Shown here one piece after another: positions 50,408 to 59,257 of a DNA stretch of 64,000 nucleotides (positions are counted from its first letter, which is position 1; every line of letters starts with the position of its first letter). The notes under the pieces were generated by a model that worked only from the letters and a program-made list of their open reading frames with translations, made no database searches and had not been told where the DNA came from. A program made the position numbers and the translations under genes. Origin of the DNA: Streptomyces sp. NBC_00370 (GTDB taxonomy: Bacteria > Actinomycetota > Actinomycetes > Streptomycetales > Streptomycetaceae); assembly GCF_036084755.1 (NCBI RefSeq), contig NZ_CP107968.1, positions 8,378,001 through 8,442,000 on the forward strand, in the 5' to 3' direction.

Positions 50408-50842
50408 TCAGTCGATACAGAATTCGTTCCCCTCGATGTCCAGCATGGGGATACACGATTCGTTTTCCTCATCGGCGTACAGCGTTTGCACGTGGGTGGC
50501 GCCGAGCGCGACCAGTCGCGCGCACTCGGCTTCGAGCGTGGCGAGGCGTTCGTCCCCCACGAGCCCGGTGCCGACCCGGACGTCGAGATGCACCCGGTTC
50601 TTAACGATCTTTCCTTCGGGGATGCGCTGGAAGTACAGGCGCGGGCCCGCGCCTGTGGGATCACTGCAGGCGGACCATGAGCCCTGCTTCTCAGGAGGCA
50701 GGGTGCGGTTGAAATCGTCCCAGGTGGTGAAGCCCTCCGGCGGAGGCGGTAGGACGTACCCCAACACCTCGCACCAGAAACGAGCGAGACGCTCAGGTTC
50801 TGCGCAGTCAAAGGTGACTTGGAACTTCTTGATCGCTGACAT
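50408..50842 (-). CDS. VOC family (glyoxalase-like) protein
   Basis: This 144-residue protein has the two beta-alpha-beta-beta-beta units of the vicinal oxygen chelate fold: FQVTFDCAEPERLARFWCEV at the start, PRLYFQRIPEGKIVKNRVHL in the middle, and TLYADEENESCIPMLDIEGNEFCID at the end, where metal-ligand residues lie. This subgroup of DUF/glyoxalase-like proteins is common in actinobacteria and its substrates are unknown. ATG 50842 fits the family length; the frame is open upstream. Confidence 0.85.
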   Translation of the reverse strand: MSAIKKFQVTFDCAEPERLARFWCEVLGYVLPPPPEGFTTWDDFNRTLPPEKQGSWSACSDPTGAGPRLYFQRIPEGKIVKNRVHLDVRVGTGLVGDERLATLEAECARLVALGATHVQTLYADEENESCIPMLDIEGNEFCID

Positions 50843-50952
50843 CGGCGCACCGTACCGCGCGCCGGGGGGACCTCGCAGCTCGGTTCCCCAGGCGGATCCG
50901 CCCCCCCACACGTCGATCCGCTCGGCGAACACGGTGGTGCGGCTTCGGTGTC

Positions 50953-51705
50953 TCAGACCTGGACCAGTCCGCCGTCGACGAAGAATTCGGCTCCGGTGAT
51001 GAAGGAGCTTTCGTCGCCGGCGAGGAAAGCGGCGAGTGCGGCGACTTCCTCCGGGCGTCCGACGCGGCCCAGGGGGACCTTCGCGCTGAATGCCTCTTCG
51101 ACCTGCTCGTCGCCGATCCCCATCTCGGCCGCGAGTCCGTCGATTCCGGGCGTGCGGATGGGGCCGGGGATCATCACGTTGACCCGTACCCCGCGCGGTG
51201 CCAGTTCGGCTGCCCAGGTGCGGCCCAGGCTGCGGATGGCCGCCTTGGACGCGGCGTACAGGCCCAGCCCTTCGCCGCCCTCGCTCGCGCTGGTGGAGCC
51301 CAGCAGGATGACGGAGGCCTTCGGGGCGAGCAGGGGGAGTGCCTTCTGGACGGTGAGCAGTGTGCCCTTCACGTTGATGTCGAAGGTCCGGGTGAACTGG
51401 TCCTCGGTGGCCTCTTCGAGGCGGGAGAAGTTCCCGACTCCGGCGTTGGCCACCACGACGTCCAGTTGGTGGCCGCTCTGCCGGATGACGTCGAAGAGGC
51501 GGTCGAGATCGGCCGCGTCCGAGCTGTCGCAGGGTACGGCCACCGCTTGCGGTCCGATCTCCTTCGCCACGGTCTGCAGTTCTGTCGCACGCCGGCCGGT
51601 CAGGTAGACGCGGGCGCCGTCGTCGGCGAAGCGCTGGGCGATGCCCCGTCCGATGCCGCTCGACGCGCCGGTCACCAGTACGGTCCTGCCGTTGTTCTCG
51701 GTCAT
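50953..51705 (-). CDS. SDR family oxidoreductase
   Basis: This 250-residue classical short-chain dehydrogenase has TGASSGIG (residues 12-19), ANAGVGNF and the catalytic YAASK (Tyr150, Lys154), closing with ITGAEFFVDGGLVQV. AGGTGA lies 6 nt before ATG 51705, preferred over GTG 51714. It is downstream of and co-oriented with the Rrf2 gene, and the intervening gap carries a GTAAC-N7-GTTAC site matching one in front of rrf2, so the Rrf2 protein probably controls it. Confidence 0.9.
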   Translation of the reverse strand: MTENNGRTVLVTGASSGIGRGIAQRFADDGARVYLTGRRATELQTVAKEIGPQAVAVPCDSSDAADLDRLFDVIRQSGHQLDVVVANAGVGNFSRLEEATEDQFTRTFDINVKGTLLTVQKALPLLAPKASVILLGSTSASEGGEGLGLYAASKAAIRSLGRTWAAELAPRGVRVNVMIPGPIRTPGIDGLAAEMGIGDEQVEEAFSAKVPLGRVGRPEEVAALAAFLAGDESSFITGAEFFVDGGLVQV

Positions 51706-51725
51706 GACGTTCACCTGACTTTGAG

Positions 51726-51742
51726 GTAACTGTATTGGTTAC
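51726..51742. promoter_or_regulatory. Rrf2-type operator before the SDR gene
   Basis: GTAAC (51726-51730) and GTTAC (51738-51742) form a perfect 5-bp dyad with a 7-bp spacer, about 20 bp upstream of the SDR start codon. Confidence 0.55.
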
Positions 51743-51782
51743 ATTTAGGCCCGCCGAAACCGCACGCAGGTCGCGCGCGGTT

Positions 51783-52214
51783 TCAGGGGGTCGCGAGAGT
51801 GTCGCTCAGTACTACGGCGAGAGTGGTGGCCGCCAGCTCGGCGCGGAGTGTTTCCTCCAGCCGGCCGTAGACGTTCCCGAGGGCGGGCTGGATTCCGGCC
51901 CCCACGACGCAGTCCGGGTTGGGCTCCGCGTGGTGCATACCGAACAGAGGGCCTGATTCGATCGCGTCGTACACGTCGAGCATGGTGATGTCCGCGAGGT
52001 CGCGGGTGAGCGTCCAGCCCGCCCCGGCGCCGCGCCTGGATTCCACCAGCCCGGCTGCCCGGAGTTGCCCGAGCAGTCTGCGGATCACCACGGGGTTGGT
52101 GCCGGCGCTGTCCGCGATCTGCTCCGAGGTGGCGACCTCGAAACCGCGGCTCCGATAGAGGCCGATCCACGTCACGGCGTGCACCGCCACTGTCAGCCTG
52201 CTGTTCGCGCTCAT
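51783..52214 (-). CDS. Rrf2 family transcriptional regulator
   Basis: This 143-residue winged-helix protein has the Rrf2 pattern VAVHAVTWIGLYR, then EVATSEQIADSAGTNPVVIR in the recognition region and the wing ESRRGAGAGWTLTRDLADIT. Only one Cys is present (PNPDCVVGAG), so an iron-sulfur cluster of IscR type is unlikely; it resembles YwnA-like, thiol- or small-molecule-sensing members. The strong GAGGAGG precedes ATG 52214. The SDR gene lies 78 bp downstream, and matching dyads sit before both genes. Confidence 0.87.
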   Translation of the reverse strand: MSANSRLTVAVHAVTWIGLYRSRGFEVATSEQIADSAGTNPVVIRRLLGQLRAAGLVESRRGAGAGWTLTRDLADITMLDVYDAIESGPLFGMHHAEPNPDCVVGAGIQPALGNVYGRLEETLRAELAATTLAVVLSDTLATP

Positions 52215-52231
52215 CGCACCTCCTCGCTGTC

Positions 52232-52248
52232 GTAACTACTTCCATTAC
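52232..52248. promoter_or_regulatory. Rrf2-type operator before the rrf2 gene
   Basis: GTAAC (52232-52236), a 7-bp spacer and ATTAC (52244-52248) match the SDR-gene site with one mismatch, consistent with autoregulation. It lies about 18 bp upstream of the start codon. Confidence 0.5.
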
Positions 52249-52642
52249 AACATACTCGTCGTGCGGCCTCGCGGCGAGCGGCGCGGCAAGCCGGACGGAG
52301 CTTGCGGAGCCGTCAGGCCGCCAGCACGGCCTTTTATCGCCTGGCGTCACACGCCCTGTACCTCGCCGCTTGACATACCTGCGGCAACGACGGGTAACTC
52401 GGCGTGGGGGGCACCAGAGGAGTTGAGCCGGATCCCAGATGCCGACAGCAGCTGTACCGCACCGCGCGCGACGGGCTGGGACCACATTCACCCGAGGCTG
52501 AGTCGCGCTCGACCTGGATCGGCCATAACGGCGAACTCCCTCGTCGAGGGCACGTTGATTTGCCTGGAAATCGCTCGCCTGCCTGGCGGCAACGAGCGGG
52601 CGTGCTACGGGACGTAGATCCCGGGCGCCCGGCCGTCAGGAG
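52249..52642. other. Intergenic region without recognisable gene
   Basis: About 390 bp between the Rrf2 and HxlR genes. Short frames on both strands lack ribosome sites and domains. It would carry the distal part of the rrf2 promoter. Confidence 0.4.
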
Positions 52643-53137
52643 TCAGGACATCCGCTCGGCGGCGGCGCGGTTCGGGTCCCGTACCGCGACGCAGTCGGCG
52701 GCGGCGACATCGTGACCGGCGGAGCAGCGCGTCACCGAGTGGACCTCGGCCCCGCAGTCCTTGTGCATGAAGCGCCAAGGGGCCTTGTGGCCGTCGGAGA
52801 CCCAGGTCTCGCCCCAGTCGCGCAGCGACATGATGGCGGTGAAGAAGTCCTGGCCCTTCTCGGTGAGTTGGTACTCGTAGCGCTTGCGCTGGCCGGGCTC
52901 CTGGTACGGCACCTTCTCCAGGAATCCTGACGTGGTCAGATCCTTCAGGCGCGCCGCCGTGGCGGCTTCGCCGATGCCCACGCGCTCGGTGAAGTCCTGG
53001 AACCGGCGGGTGCCGAAGAAGGCCTCCCGGATGATGAGCAGGGACGAGCGGGTGCCGACCGCATCGAACGTCCGGGACACCGGGCAGTTGGCCAGGGCCT
53101 GGGCCTGTACGTCTCGGCCCTTCGACAGATCGTCCAT
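52643..53137 (-). CDS. HxlR family transcriptional regulator
   Basis: This 164-residue protein has the HxlR entry NCPVSRTFDAVGTRSSLLII with its conserved Cys, the winged helix GEAATAARLKDLTTSGFLEK and the typical LTEKGQDFFTAIMSLRDWGE. The C-terminal tail (HKDCGAEVHSVTRCSAGHDV) carries extra Cys and His that could bind a metal or sense thiols. The ribosome site GGGAGG lies 12 nt upstream. It precedes an MFS transporter on the same strand by 50 bp in reverse order, and shares a GACTATGC-type motif with that gene's promoter. Confidence 0.87.
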   Translation of the reverse strand: MDDLSKGRDVQAQALANCPVSRTFDAVGTRSSLLIIREAFFGTRRFQDFTERVGIGEAATAARLKDLTTSGFLEKVPYQEPGQRKRYEYQLTEKGQDFFTAIMSLRDWGETWVSDGHKAPWRFMHKDCGAEVHSVTRCSAGHDVAAADCVAVRDPNRAAAERMS

Positions 53138-53155
53138 ATCGCGAGCGTACCTCCC

Positions 53156-53164
53156 TGACTATGC
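53156..53164. promoter_or_regulatory. Candidate HxlR half-site
   Basis: TGACTATGC lies 19 bp upstream of the HxlR start. A related pair (TGACTACG and the complement of GGCTATGC) overlaps the start of the MFS gene. The shared element may be the binding unit. Confidence 0.35.
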
Positions 53165-53187
53165 CCGCCCAAAGCCACTGGTGGCCA

Positions 53188-54825
53188 CTATCCGTCGGTC
53201 CGGTCTGGGGCGGTGCTCACCGGGCCGTCGCTGCTCGCCGGGGACAGGGTGGGCGCACCCGCCACCCGGTGGCGGACGAAGAACGCGGCGGGAACGGCGG
53301 CGATCAGCAACACCACACCGCCGACGAGCAATCCTCGGTGCACGGCGTCGGTGAACGCCTCCGGCACCGCCTGCGCGACGGTCCTGGCCACGGACGCGGG
53401 CAGTTCCGCTCCGCCGCCTCCGTGTGAGGCGCCGGCCACGATCGTGTCGGCGGCGGAGCCGGGTATCCCGGCGTCGACGAGCCGGTGGTGGAGGTTGTCG
53501 GGGAAGTGCGTCGTGACGATGGTGCCCAGCACGCTGGGGCCGAGGACACTGCCGAGCTGGCGGGCCATGTTGATGGCCGAGGCCGCCATGCCGGCCTGCA
53601 GCGCGGGGACGCTGCTGACCGCGGCGGCCGATGACGGGGCGATCAGCAGACCCCCGCCGATACCGGTCACGAGCAGCCCCGGCCACATCGCCCCGTATCC
53701 GTCGAACGGGCCGGTCTCCAGCAGAATGAGGGCGCCCGCACCCATGAACACCAGGCCGGCGGTGAGAAGCACGGTGAAGCCGAGCCTGCGCACCAGGCGT
53801 GGCGCGATGGCGCTGACGGCGACGAAGGTGCCGAACAGGATCAGCATCCGCACGCCGACCTCAAGTGTGGTGTCCTGCCTGGCACGTTGCATGTAGAGCA
53901 CGCTGAGCAGGGCGACACCGACGAATCCGAACATGGCCGTCGCCGCGATCCCCATCACGGCGCTGAACGAGGCGCTGCGGAAGAGGCGCAGGTCGAGCAT
54001 CGGGTCGTGGTGGCGCAGTTCCACGCGCACGAAGAGGCTCGCAGAGACGACGAAGACCGCGTACATGGCGATGATCGGCGGCTCGGCGTAGCCCGTCGAA
54101 CCGCCCTGGATGATCGCATAGGTGGCGGAAGCCAGCGTCAGAGTGCCGAGCAGCACGCCGGCCGGATCGAGCCGGCGCGAGGGGTGCTTGCTCTCGTGCA
54201 CGAAGAACGGGGCGAGTACGGCGGCCGCGACTCCGATCAGCAGATTGGTGAGGTAGACGGCGTGCCACGAGAAGTGCTCCAGCAGCACACCGGCGATCAG
54301 GGGCCCGACGGCGAGACCAAGACCCGAGCAGGCGGCCCAGGCGCTGATCGCGGTGGTCCGCTCGTTCGGATCGGTGAAGGTGGTGGTCACGATCGTGAGG
54401 CTGGACGGCAGGACGGCGGCCCCGCCCACGCCCATGACGATCTGTGCGGCGATGAGTGCGCCGGAGCTGTCGGCGACGAAGGCCAGCAGGCTGCCGACGG
54501 TGAAGACGGCCGCGCCTGAGATGAAGGTCCGCCGCCGGCCGAACAGGTCGCCGAGGGTGCCCGCCGACATGACCAGGCTGACCACTGCCAGGCTGTACGC
54601 GCTGGTCAGCCAGACGAGCGTGCCGGGCGAGATATGCAGGTCGTCCTGGATGCGGCCGAGCGCCGAGATGGTGCCGGTGATGTTGACGAACGCCATCATG
54701 ACGCCGAGGCACACCACGATCAGGCCCAGCCACCGGCGGGGGACGCGCCCTCCTTCGGCAGTGACGGGCGTGCGTGGGGCGGTCCGGGGTCCCGGTATGA
54801 CCGATCTCTGACTACGTATAGGCAT
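53188..54825 (-). CDS. MFS transporter, DHA2-type drug exporter
   Basis: This 545-residue protein has 14 likely membrane helices. MFS motif A is in GTLGDLFGRRRTFISG, motif C-like GPLIAGVLLEHFSWHAVYLTN lies in helix 5, and QIVMGVGGAAVLPSSLTIV is typical of DHA2 antiporters. The N-terminal ~40 residues are basic and polar. ATG 54825 has no ribosome site, suggesting a leaderless mRNA; no other start fits before the first helix. The HxlR gene directly downstream on the same strand is its likely regulator. Confidence 0.87.
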   Translation of the reverse strand: MPIRSQRSVIPGPRTAPRTPVTAEGGRVPRRWLGLIVVCLGVMMAFVNITGTISALGRIQDDLHISPGTLVWLTSAYSLAVVSLVMSAGTLGDLFGRRRTFISGAAVFTVGSLLAFVADSSGALIAAQIVMGVGGAAVLPSSLTIVTTTFTDPNERTTAISAWAACSGLGLAVGPLIAGVLLEHFSWHAVYLTNLLIGVAAAVLAPFFVHESKHPSRRLDPAGVLLGTLTLASATYAIIQGGSTGYAEPPIIAMYAVFVVSASLFVRVELRHHDPMLDLRLFRSASFSAVMGIAATAMFGFVGVALLSVLYMQRARQDTTLEVGVRMLILFGTFVAVSAIAPRLVRRLGFTVLLTAGLVFMGAGALILLETGPFDGYGAMWPGLLVTGIGGGLLIAPSSAAAVSSVPALQAGMAASAINMARQLGSVLGPSVLGTIVTTHFPDNLHHRLVDAGIPGSAADTIVAGASHGGGGAELPASVARTVAQAVPEAFTDAVHRGLLVGGVVLLIAAVPAAFFVRHRVAGAPTLSPASSDGPVSTAPDRTDG

Positions 54826-54829
54826 AGCC
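54809..54829. promoter_or_regulatory. Imperfect dyad over the MFS start
   Basis: TGACTACG (54809-54816) and GCATAGCC (54822-54829) form an imperfect inverted repeat that spans the ATG of the MFS gene (54823-54825). If the mRNA is leaderless, a repressor here would sit on the transcription start. Confidence 0.4.
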
Positions 54830-54952
54830 AGGACCGTAGCAGGCTGACTGCGCAACGCGAAAGTCAGGAGCGGTCGACGGTCGCCCGCTGGAACACGGCG
54901 CCCGCCGCTGCCTGTTCGGATCGAACGGGCAGCGGCGGGCGCGAGGCGGCAC

Positions 54953-55345
54953 TCAGCAGGTGGGGCCCACCGCGTCGATCCGCTTGCCGAAGTTGGTGTC
55001 GTAGACCTTGGCGTAGTCGCCGACGCCGACCCTCCGCTTCTCCTGAGGGGCCCAGTCGATGAAGCAGCCGTTGGCGTTGGAGTAGAACGAATAGACGTGG
55101 TCGTGAAGATAGGCCGGCATGTCGCGGTATCCCGAGCCGGGCGTCCACCGCCACGGCGTACCCGAATAGTTTCTGTTCTGCCAGAAACAGATCTCTCCCG
55201 CCCCGCACTGGTCGGCCGCGTGTCGCAGAGCGGCGCTCGCGCTCTGTTCCGACGTGGGGGTATGGGCTTGAGAGGGATTTGCCGCGCCGGTCAGGGCGAC
55301 GCAGGCGGCGGCCGCAACAGCGGCCAGGGTCATGCGCATACGCAT
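54953..55345 (-). CDS. Secreted peptidase inhibitor family I36 protein
   Basis: This 130-residue exported protein has a signal peptide (RMTLAAVAAAACVALTG) cleaved near QAH. The mature domain, QCGAGEICFWQNRNYSGTPW then RDMPAYLHDHVYSFYSNANG and ending AVGPTC, is the I36 (SMI-type) beta-sandwich fold with about four Cys for disulfides. Known members inhibit metalloproteinases. AAGGAA precedes ATG 55345. A GTG 18 nt upstream is a less likely start. It stands alone. Confidence 0.85.
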   Translation of the reverse strand: MRMRMTLAAVAAAACVALTGAANPSQAHTPTSEQSASAALRHAADQCGAGEICFWQNRNYSGTPWRWTPGSGYRDMPAYLHDHVYSFYSNANGCFIDWAPQEKRRVGVGDYAKVYDTNFGKRIDAVGPTC

Positions 55346-55558
55346 GGAGGAACTTCCTTGCACTGGACGTCATTTCTCACCCCGTGCATATCCATGCGCA
55401 ATTCAATCGATGCCTCACCCGCCCGCCGACCGCCCGAACGAATTACAGAGACATTGACATTGACGATTACTCCGCGCTTTACATTTAACTGAAAAGCGCC
55501 GGATGAATCCCACGGCGCCTTCGGCACCGTGTCGGCGGGCGGCGCGGCCCGCGGGTTG

Positions 55559-56674
55559 TCACCGCAGTCCGCTGTAGGCAGCCATGACGATCTCCATGCC
55601 GCGGTCGTCCCCCTGCTGCTCCCGGTCGATCATCTGGTTCATGACGTAGGCCACCGTCATACGTGAGTCGGGGTCGCTCGCGACCAACGAGCCGCCCCAG
55701 CCGCCCCAGCCGAAGGTGTTGCCGAACTTGCCGAAGCCCATGGTCCAGCACACCGGCGTGCGCAGCACACGGTCCACACCGCGGAACACCTCCTGCCGCG
55801 CGGGCTCGCAGCCCCGCGGGGACAGCAGTCGTACGCCGCCGGCCGTTCCCCGGTTCGCCAGCACGGACTGGACCAGGGCGACGGACCGGGCGTTGCCGAA
55901 ACCGCTCACCGCGGGGATCTGCGCACGGCGCCAGGCCACGGAGTTGACGTCCTTGACCCGGATCGCGGGACCCGTGACCTCCCGGCGAGTGCCGTCCGGT
56001 CCGTGAGGTGTGCTGGAGGCGTACGTGTCGTTCAGTGACGGCGGCGGGATGAGCGGCGCGACGCGGTGGTCGTTTTCGGCTGTGAGCCCGATGTGGAAGT
56101 CCGCGTCCAGCGGCTCGGCCACCTCCTCGGCGAAGAACTCGCCGAGGCTGCGGCCGGTGACGCGACGGACGATCTCACCGATCAGGAACCCGAAGGTGAG
56201 CGCGTGATAGCCGGCGGCCGTGCCGGGTTCCCATTCAGGAGCCTGCGCGGCCAGCCCCGCCGTCACGCTCTGCCAGTCGTAGAGGTCCTCGATCGCTGTC
56301 AGCCCCGCCAGGTCCGGCAGCCCCGCGGTATGCGACAGCACGTGCCGTACCAGCACGGTCTCCTTGCCGGCCGCGGCGAATTCGGGCCAGTAGGCGGCGA
56401 CCGGCGCGGACAGGTCGAGTTGCCCCCGGTCTGCCAGGACGAGCGCGCACAAGGCGGTCATGTTCTTGGTCGTGGAGTTCACGCCCGCGAGGGTGTCGCG
56501 CTCCCAACTCGCGGAGCGGTCCGCGTCGGCGTACCCGCCCCAGATGTCGACCACCGGCTCACCGTCGAGACAGACAGCGACCGAGGCACCCACGTCATCC
56601 TTGCCGAGCGAAGCCGCGAAGGCGGCACGGACGGCGGCGAACTGCGGCTCGCACTGCCCTTTAACATCAGTCAT
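55559..56674 (-). CDS. Serine hydrolase/beta-lactamase-family esterase (EstB-like)
   Basis: This 371-residue protein has the class C beta-lactamase/DD-peptidase fold: nucleophile motif STTK (Ser67, Lys70), the YHALTFGFLIGEIVRR segment (Tyr156) and the late GFGKFGNTFGWGGWGGSLVA in place of the KTG box, as in EstB-type esterases. It lacks a signal peptide, so it acts inside the cell on an ester or amide. ATG 56674 fits the family; the frame runs on to 56725. It is divergent from an AraC-GyrI regulator with about 110 bp between. Confidence 0.85.
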   Translation of the reverse strand: MTDVKGQCEPQFAAVRAAFAASLGKDDVGASVAVCLDGEPVVDIWGGYADADRSASWERDTLAGVNSTTKNMTALCALVLADRGQLDLSAPVAAYWPEFAAAGKETVLVRHVLSHTAGLPDLAGLTAIEDLYDWQSVTAGLAAQAPEWEPGTAAGYHALTFGFLIGEIVRRVTGRSLGEFFAEEVAEPLDADFHIGLTAENDHRVAPLIPPPSLNDTYASSTPHGPDGTRREVTGPAIRVKDVNSVAWRRAQIPAVSGFGNARSVALVQSVLANRGTAGGVRLLSPRGCEPARQEVFRGVDRVLRTPVCWTMGFGKFGNTFGWGGWGGSLVASDPDSRMTVAYVMNQMIDREQQGDDRGMEIVMAAYSGLR

Positions 56675-56784
56675 GGGCGCAAGCCTCGGGGAATGTCGGG
56701 GCTTCCTGCCCGACAATTCCCGCACGGGTTCTGTCGGGCGGGGCGCGGACGAACTGTCTCTGCTTGCGGGAAGGGCGGATACGC

Positions 56785-57681
56785 GTGCTGGAGCGGTTGA
56801 ACCGGGCGCTGGATCACCTGGAGGCCTGCCTCGACCGGGAGGTCGACGTGGCCGAGGCGGCCCGGATCGCCGCAGTGTCGGAGTACCACTTCCGGCGGCT
56901 GTTCTCCGTCCTCGCCGGGATGCCGCTCCCGGTCTACGTGCGCCGCCGGCGGATGACGCTCGCCGCGGCCGAGGTACTCGCCGGGGAACTGACGCTGCTC
57001 GACGTCGCGGTGCGGTACGGGTACGGCTCGGGCGAGGCGTTCGCCCGGGCGTTCCGGTCGGTTCACGGCATCGGGCCGGCGGAGGCGCGACGCACGGGCG
57101 CGGTGCTCACGGCACAGCCGCGCGTGTCCTTCCGTGTCGTCGTCGAAGGAAGTACGGCCATGCGGTACCGGATCGTGGAGAAGAAGGCGTTTCGGATCGT
57201 CGGCAGGAAGGCCCGGGTCCCTCTCGTGCAAGAGGGGCTCAACGAGGCCGCCACGGCGCATGTGGAGAGCCTGGACGAGCAGACAATCGTACGGCTGAAG
57301 GAGCTGACCGGTGGCGAGCCTGAGGGGATCCTCTCGGCGGCGGTGTACCTGACCGACGGTCGGGAAGACGGCGCCGAGGCGGACTACTGGATCGGCGTGG
57401 TCAGCAGCCCCGGGGCGGCCGTCGAGGGTCTCGACGGTCTCGACCGACTCGACGTGCCGGCCGGGACCTGGGCGGTCTTCGACAACCACGGGCCTTATCC
57501 AAGCGCCCTCCAGGAGCTGTGGCGGGACGTGTTCACGCAATGGTTCCCCTCGAACCCCTATACGAGCCGGTCAGGTCCGGAGCTCCTGCGGACGCAGCCG
57601 GTAGAGCTCGGCACGGAGACCGACTCCCAGCTGTGGATCCCGGTCGAGCGGTCGCGACCGGCTCCGGCGGCAACAGGCTGA
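56785..57681 (+). CDS. AraC-type regulator with GyrI-like effector domain
   Basis: This 298-residue protein has two AraC helix-turn-helix units in the first ~105 residues (VDVAEAARIAAVSEYHFRRL and LLDVAVRYGYGSGEAFARAF). From about residue 125 comes a GyrI-like domain (YRIVEKKAFRIVGRKARVPL to PAGTWAVFDNHGPYPSALQE), as in Rob/BmrR-type drug-binding regulators. GTG 56785 follows GGAAGG; TTG 56764 is an upstream alternative. It is divergent from the serine hydrolase and precedes another AraC gene by 32 bp, so a multidrug or stress response role is likely. Confidence 0.87.
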   Translation: MLERLNRALDHLEACLDREVDVAEAARIAAVSEYHFRRLFSVLAGMPLPVYVRRRRMTLAAAEVLAGELTLLDVAVRYGYGSGEAFARAFRSVHGIGPAEARRTGAVLTAQPRVSFRVVVEGSTAMRYRIVEKKAFRIVGRKARVPLVQEGLNEAATAHVESLDEQTIVRLKELTGGEPEGILSAAVYLTDGREDGAEADYWIGVVSSPGAAVEGLDGLDRLDVPAGTWAVFDNHGPYPSALQELWRDVFTQWFPSNPYTSRSGPELLRTQPVELGTETDSQLWIPVERSRPAPAATG

Positions 57682-57713
57682 ATCAGCGGGCGGGGGCAGG
57701 GGAAAATGGGCCG

Positions 57714-58556
57714 ATGGAATACGTCGGCCGAGTACCCGCGCCGCCGCTCGACCGCTTCATCGACGACGTCTACTGTCTGACCGGAGTGCCGCGCCATCAC
57801 TCGGTGAACGTACCGCCGATGCCGTCGGCGCATCTGTACCTGCACTTCGGCGGTCCCGTACGGCTGCGGGACTCCGACTGTGCGGTGCCGCCCGTCGTGT
57901 TCACCGACGGCTGGTTCATGGGTGTGTGGACCAGGCGCTTCCTCGTCGAGTACCCCGCGACGGTGCGGCTGGTCGGAGTGCACTTCAAGCCGTGGGGGTT
58001 GTCACCGTTCATCGGTGTGCCGGTGAGCGAGCTGCGGAACCGATGGGTGCCCGTCGACGCTGTCTGGCGGCGGTCGGCGGACCGGATACGCAACGAGGTC
58101 GGCGAAAGCGCGTCGGCTGCCGAGATGTTGCGGGTCGTGGAGAAGGAGTTGCTGTCGCGGCTCGCCGAGACGCCGCCGTCCGGTCTGGAGCTCGTCCGGC
58201 ACACCGCCGGGCGGCTGGAGACCGCGCACGGCGCGATTCCGGTCGGCGCGCTGGCCGACACGGCGGGGGTGAGCGGCAATCACCTGGCCACACTGTTCAA
58301 GGCGCATGTCGGCGTCACGCCGAAGCGGGTGGCGCGGATCTACCGCTTCGCGCGGCTGATCCTGTCCGTGGACGCCCGGAACCCCGTCGACTGGGCCGAA
58401 CTCGCCCAGGCGGCCGGCTACTTCGACCAGGCCCACTTCAGCAAGGAGTTCAAGGACTTCACCGGCCACACACCCACGGCCTACCTGGCGCTGCGGCGCC
58501 GGTTCCCCGCCGAGCGGGGCTTCCCGCCGGACAACGGCCCGATGCCCGCAGATTGA
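57714..58556 (+). CDS. AraC family transcriptional regulator
   Basis: This 280-residue protein has an N-terminal sensor half (EYVGRVPAPPLDRFIDDVYC, then LVGVHFKPWGLSPFIGVPVS) of the type preceding AraC domains in actinobacteria. The C-terminal AraC pair is GALADTAGVSGNHLATLFKA and WAELAQAAGYFDQAHFSKEF, ending FKDFTGHTPTAYLAL. ATG 57714 has AGGGGA upstream; the frame is open back to 57519 inside the previous gene. It is probably co-transcribed with the preceding AraC-GyrI gene and the following DHFR-like gene. Confidence 0.88.
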   Translation: MEYVGRVPAPPLDRFIDDVYCLTGVPRHHSVNVPPMPSAHLYLHFGGPVRLRDSDCAVPPVVFTDGWFMGVWTRRFLVEYPATVRLVGVHFKPWGLSPFIGVPVSELRNRWVPVDAVWRRSADRIRNEVGESASAAEMLRVVEKELLSRLAETPPSGLELVRHTAGRLETAHGAIPVGALADTAGVSGNHLATLFKAHVGVTPKRVARIYRFARLILSVDARNPVDWAELAQAAGYFDQAHFSKEFKDFTGHTPTAYLALRRRFPAERGFPPDNGPMPAD

Positions 58557-58630
58557 TTTCTTACAAGCGCCGACACCCTCGACCACGACAAGATCGGGAC
58601 GACTGCGCGGCGAGATACCGAGGAGGACCT

Positions 58631-59257
58631 GTGGGCACGGTGATCATGAACAGTGTGGTGTCGGTGGACGGCTTCATCGCTGACGAGAACGACGCGGTCG
58701 GGCCGCTCCACGAATGGCTCTTCAGCGGGGACACCCCGATCACCGGCGGGCGAGGGCCCGGAGACGGGGAGCGGAAATTCGACCATTCCGGCGCCGGGAA
58801 CAGCTTCAAGGTCTCACGCGCGTCGGCGGAGTACGTACGGTCGATGTGGGAGTCGATCGGCACGATCGTGATGGGCCGCACGCTGTTCGACCTGATGAAC
58901 GGCTGGGAGGGGCAGCCGCCGGCGGGCGAGCACGTCGTTGTGGTGTCCCACCGGCCCAAGCCCGAGGGGTGGCATCCGGAGGCCTCGTACCACTTCGTCG
59001 ACGGTGTCGAGGCGGCGATCGAGAAGGCGCAGGCGCTGGCGGGGGAGCGCACCGTCGCTGTGAACGCCGGTGAGGTGGGCGGCCAGATCTTCGCGGCCGG
59101 CCTGGTGGACGAGGTGGCGATGGACGTGGTGCCGGTGGTGTTCGGGTCCGGCAAGCGCTACTTCGGCGGCATCGACGGACAGCATCTGCTGGAGGATCCG
59201 CACCTGGTCATCCAGGGCGACCGGGTCCTGCACCTGAAGTTCACGGTACGCCGCTGA
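58631..59257 (+). CDS. Dihydrofolate reductase-fold (RibD C-terminal-like) oxidoreductase
   Basis: This 208-residue protein has the DHFR/RibD-C fold: VIMNSVVSVDGFIADENDAV at the start, IGTIVMGRTLFDLMNGWEG, VVVVSHRPKPEGWHP, VAVNAGEVGGQIFAAGLVDE, a pattern with NADPH-binding GG, and VPVVFGSGKRYFGGI near the end. Members are NADPH-dependent reductases of unknown substrate, distinct from folate DHFR. GTG 58631 follows AGGAGG with 4-nt spacing. It lies 74 bp after the second AraC gene, which may control it. Confidence 0.85.
   Translation: MGTVIMNSVVSVDGFIADENDAVGPLHEWLFSGDTPITGGRGPGDGERKFDHSGAGNSFKVSRASAEYVRSMWESIGTIVMGRTLFDLMNGWEGQPPAGEHVVVVSHRPKPEGWHPEASYHFVDGVEAAIEKAQALAGERTVAVNAGEVGGQIFAAGLVDEVAMDVVPVVFGSGKRYFGGIDGQHLLEDPHLVIQGDRVLHLKFTVRR

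Noticed and set aside
52261..52617. A 118-codon plus-strand frame between the Rrf2 and HxlR genes
   Set aside because: No ribosome site, no domain and arginine-rich non-coding-like composition.
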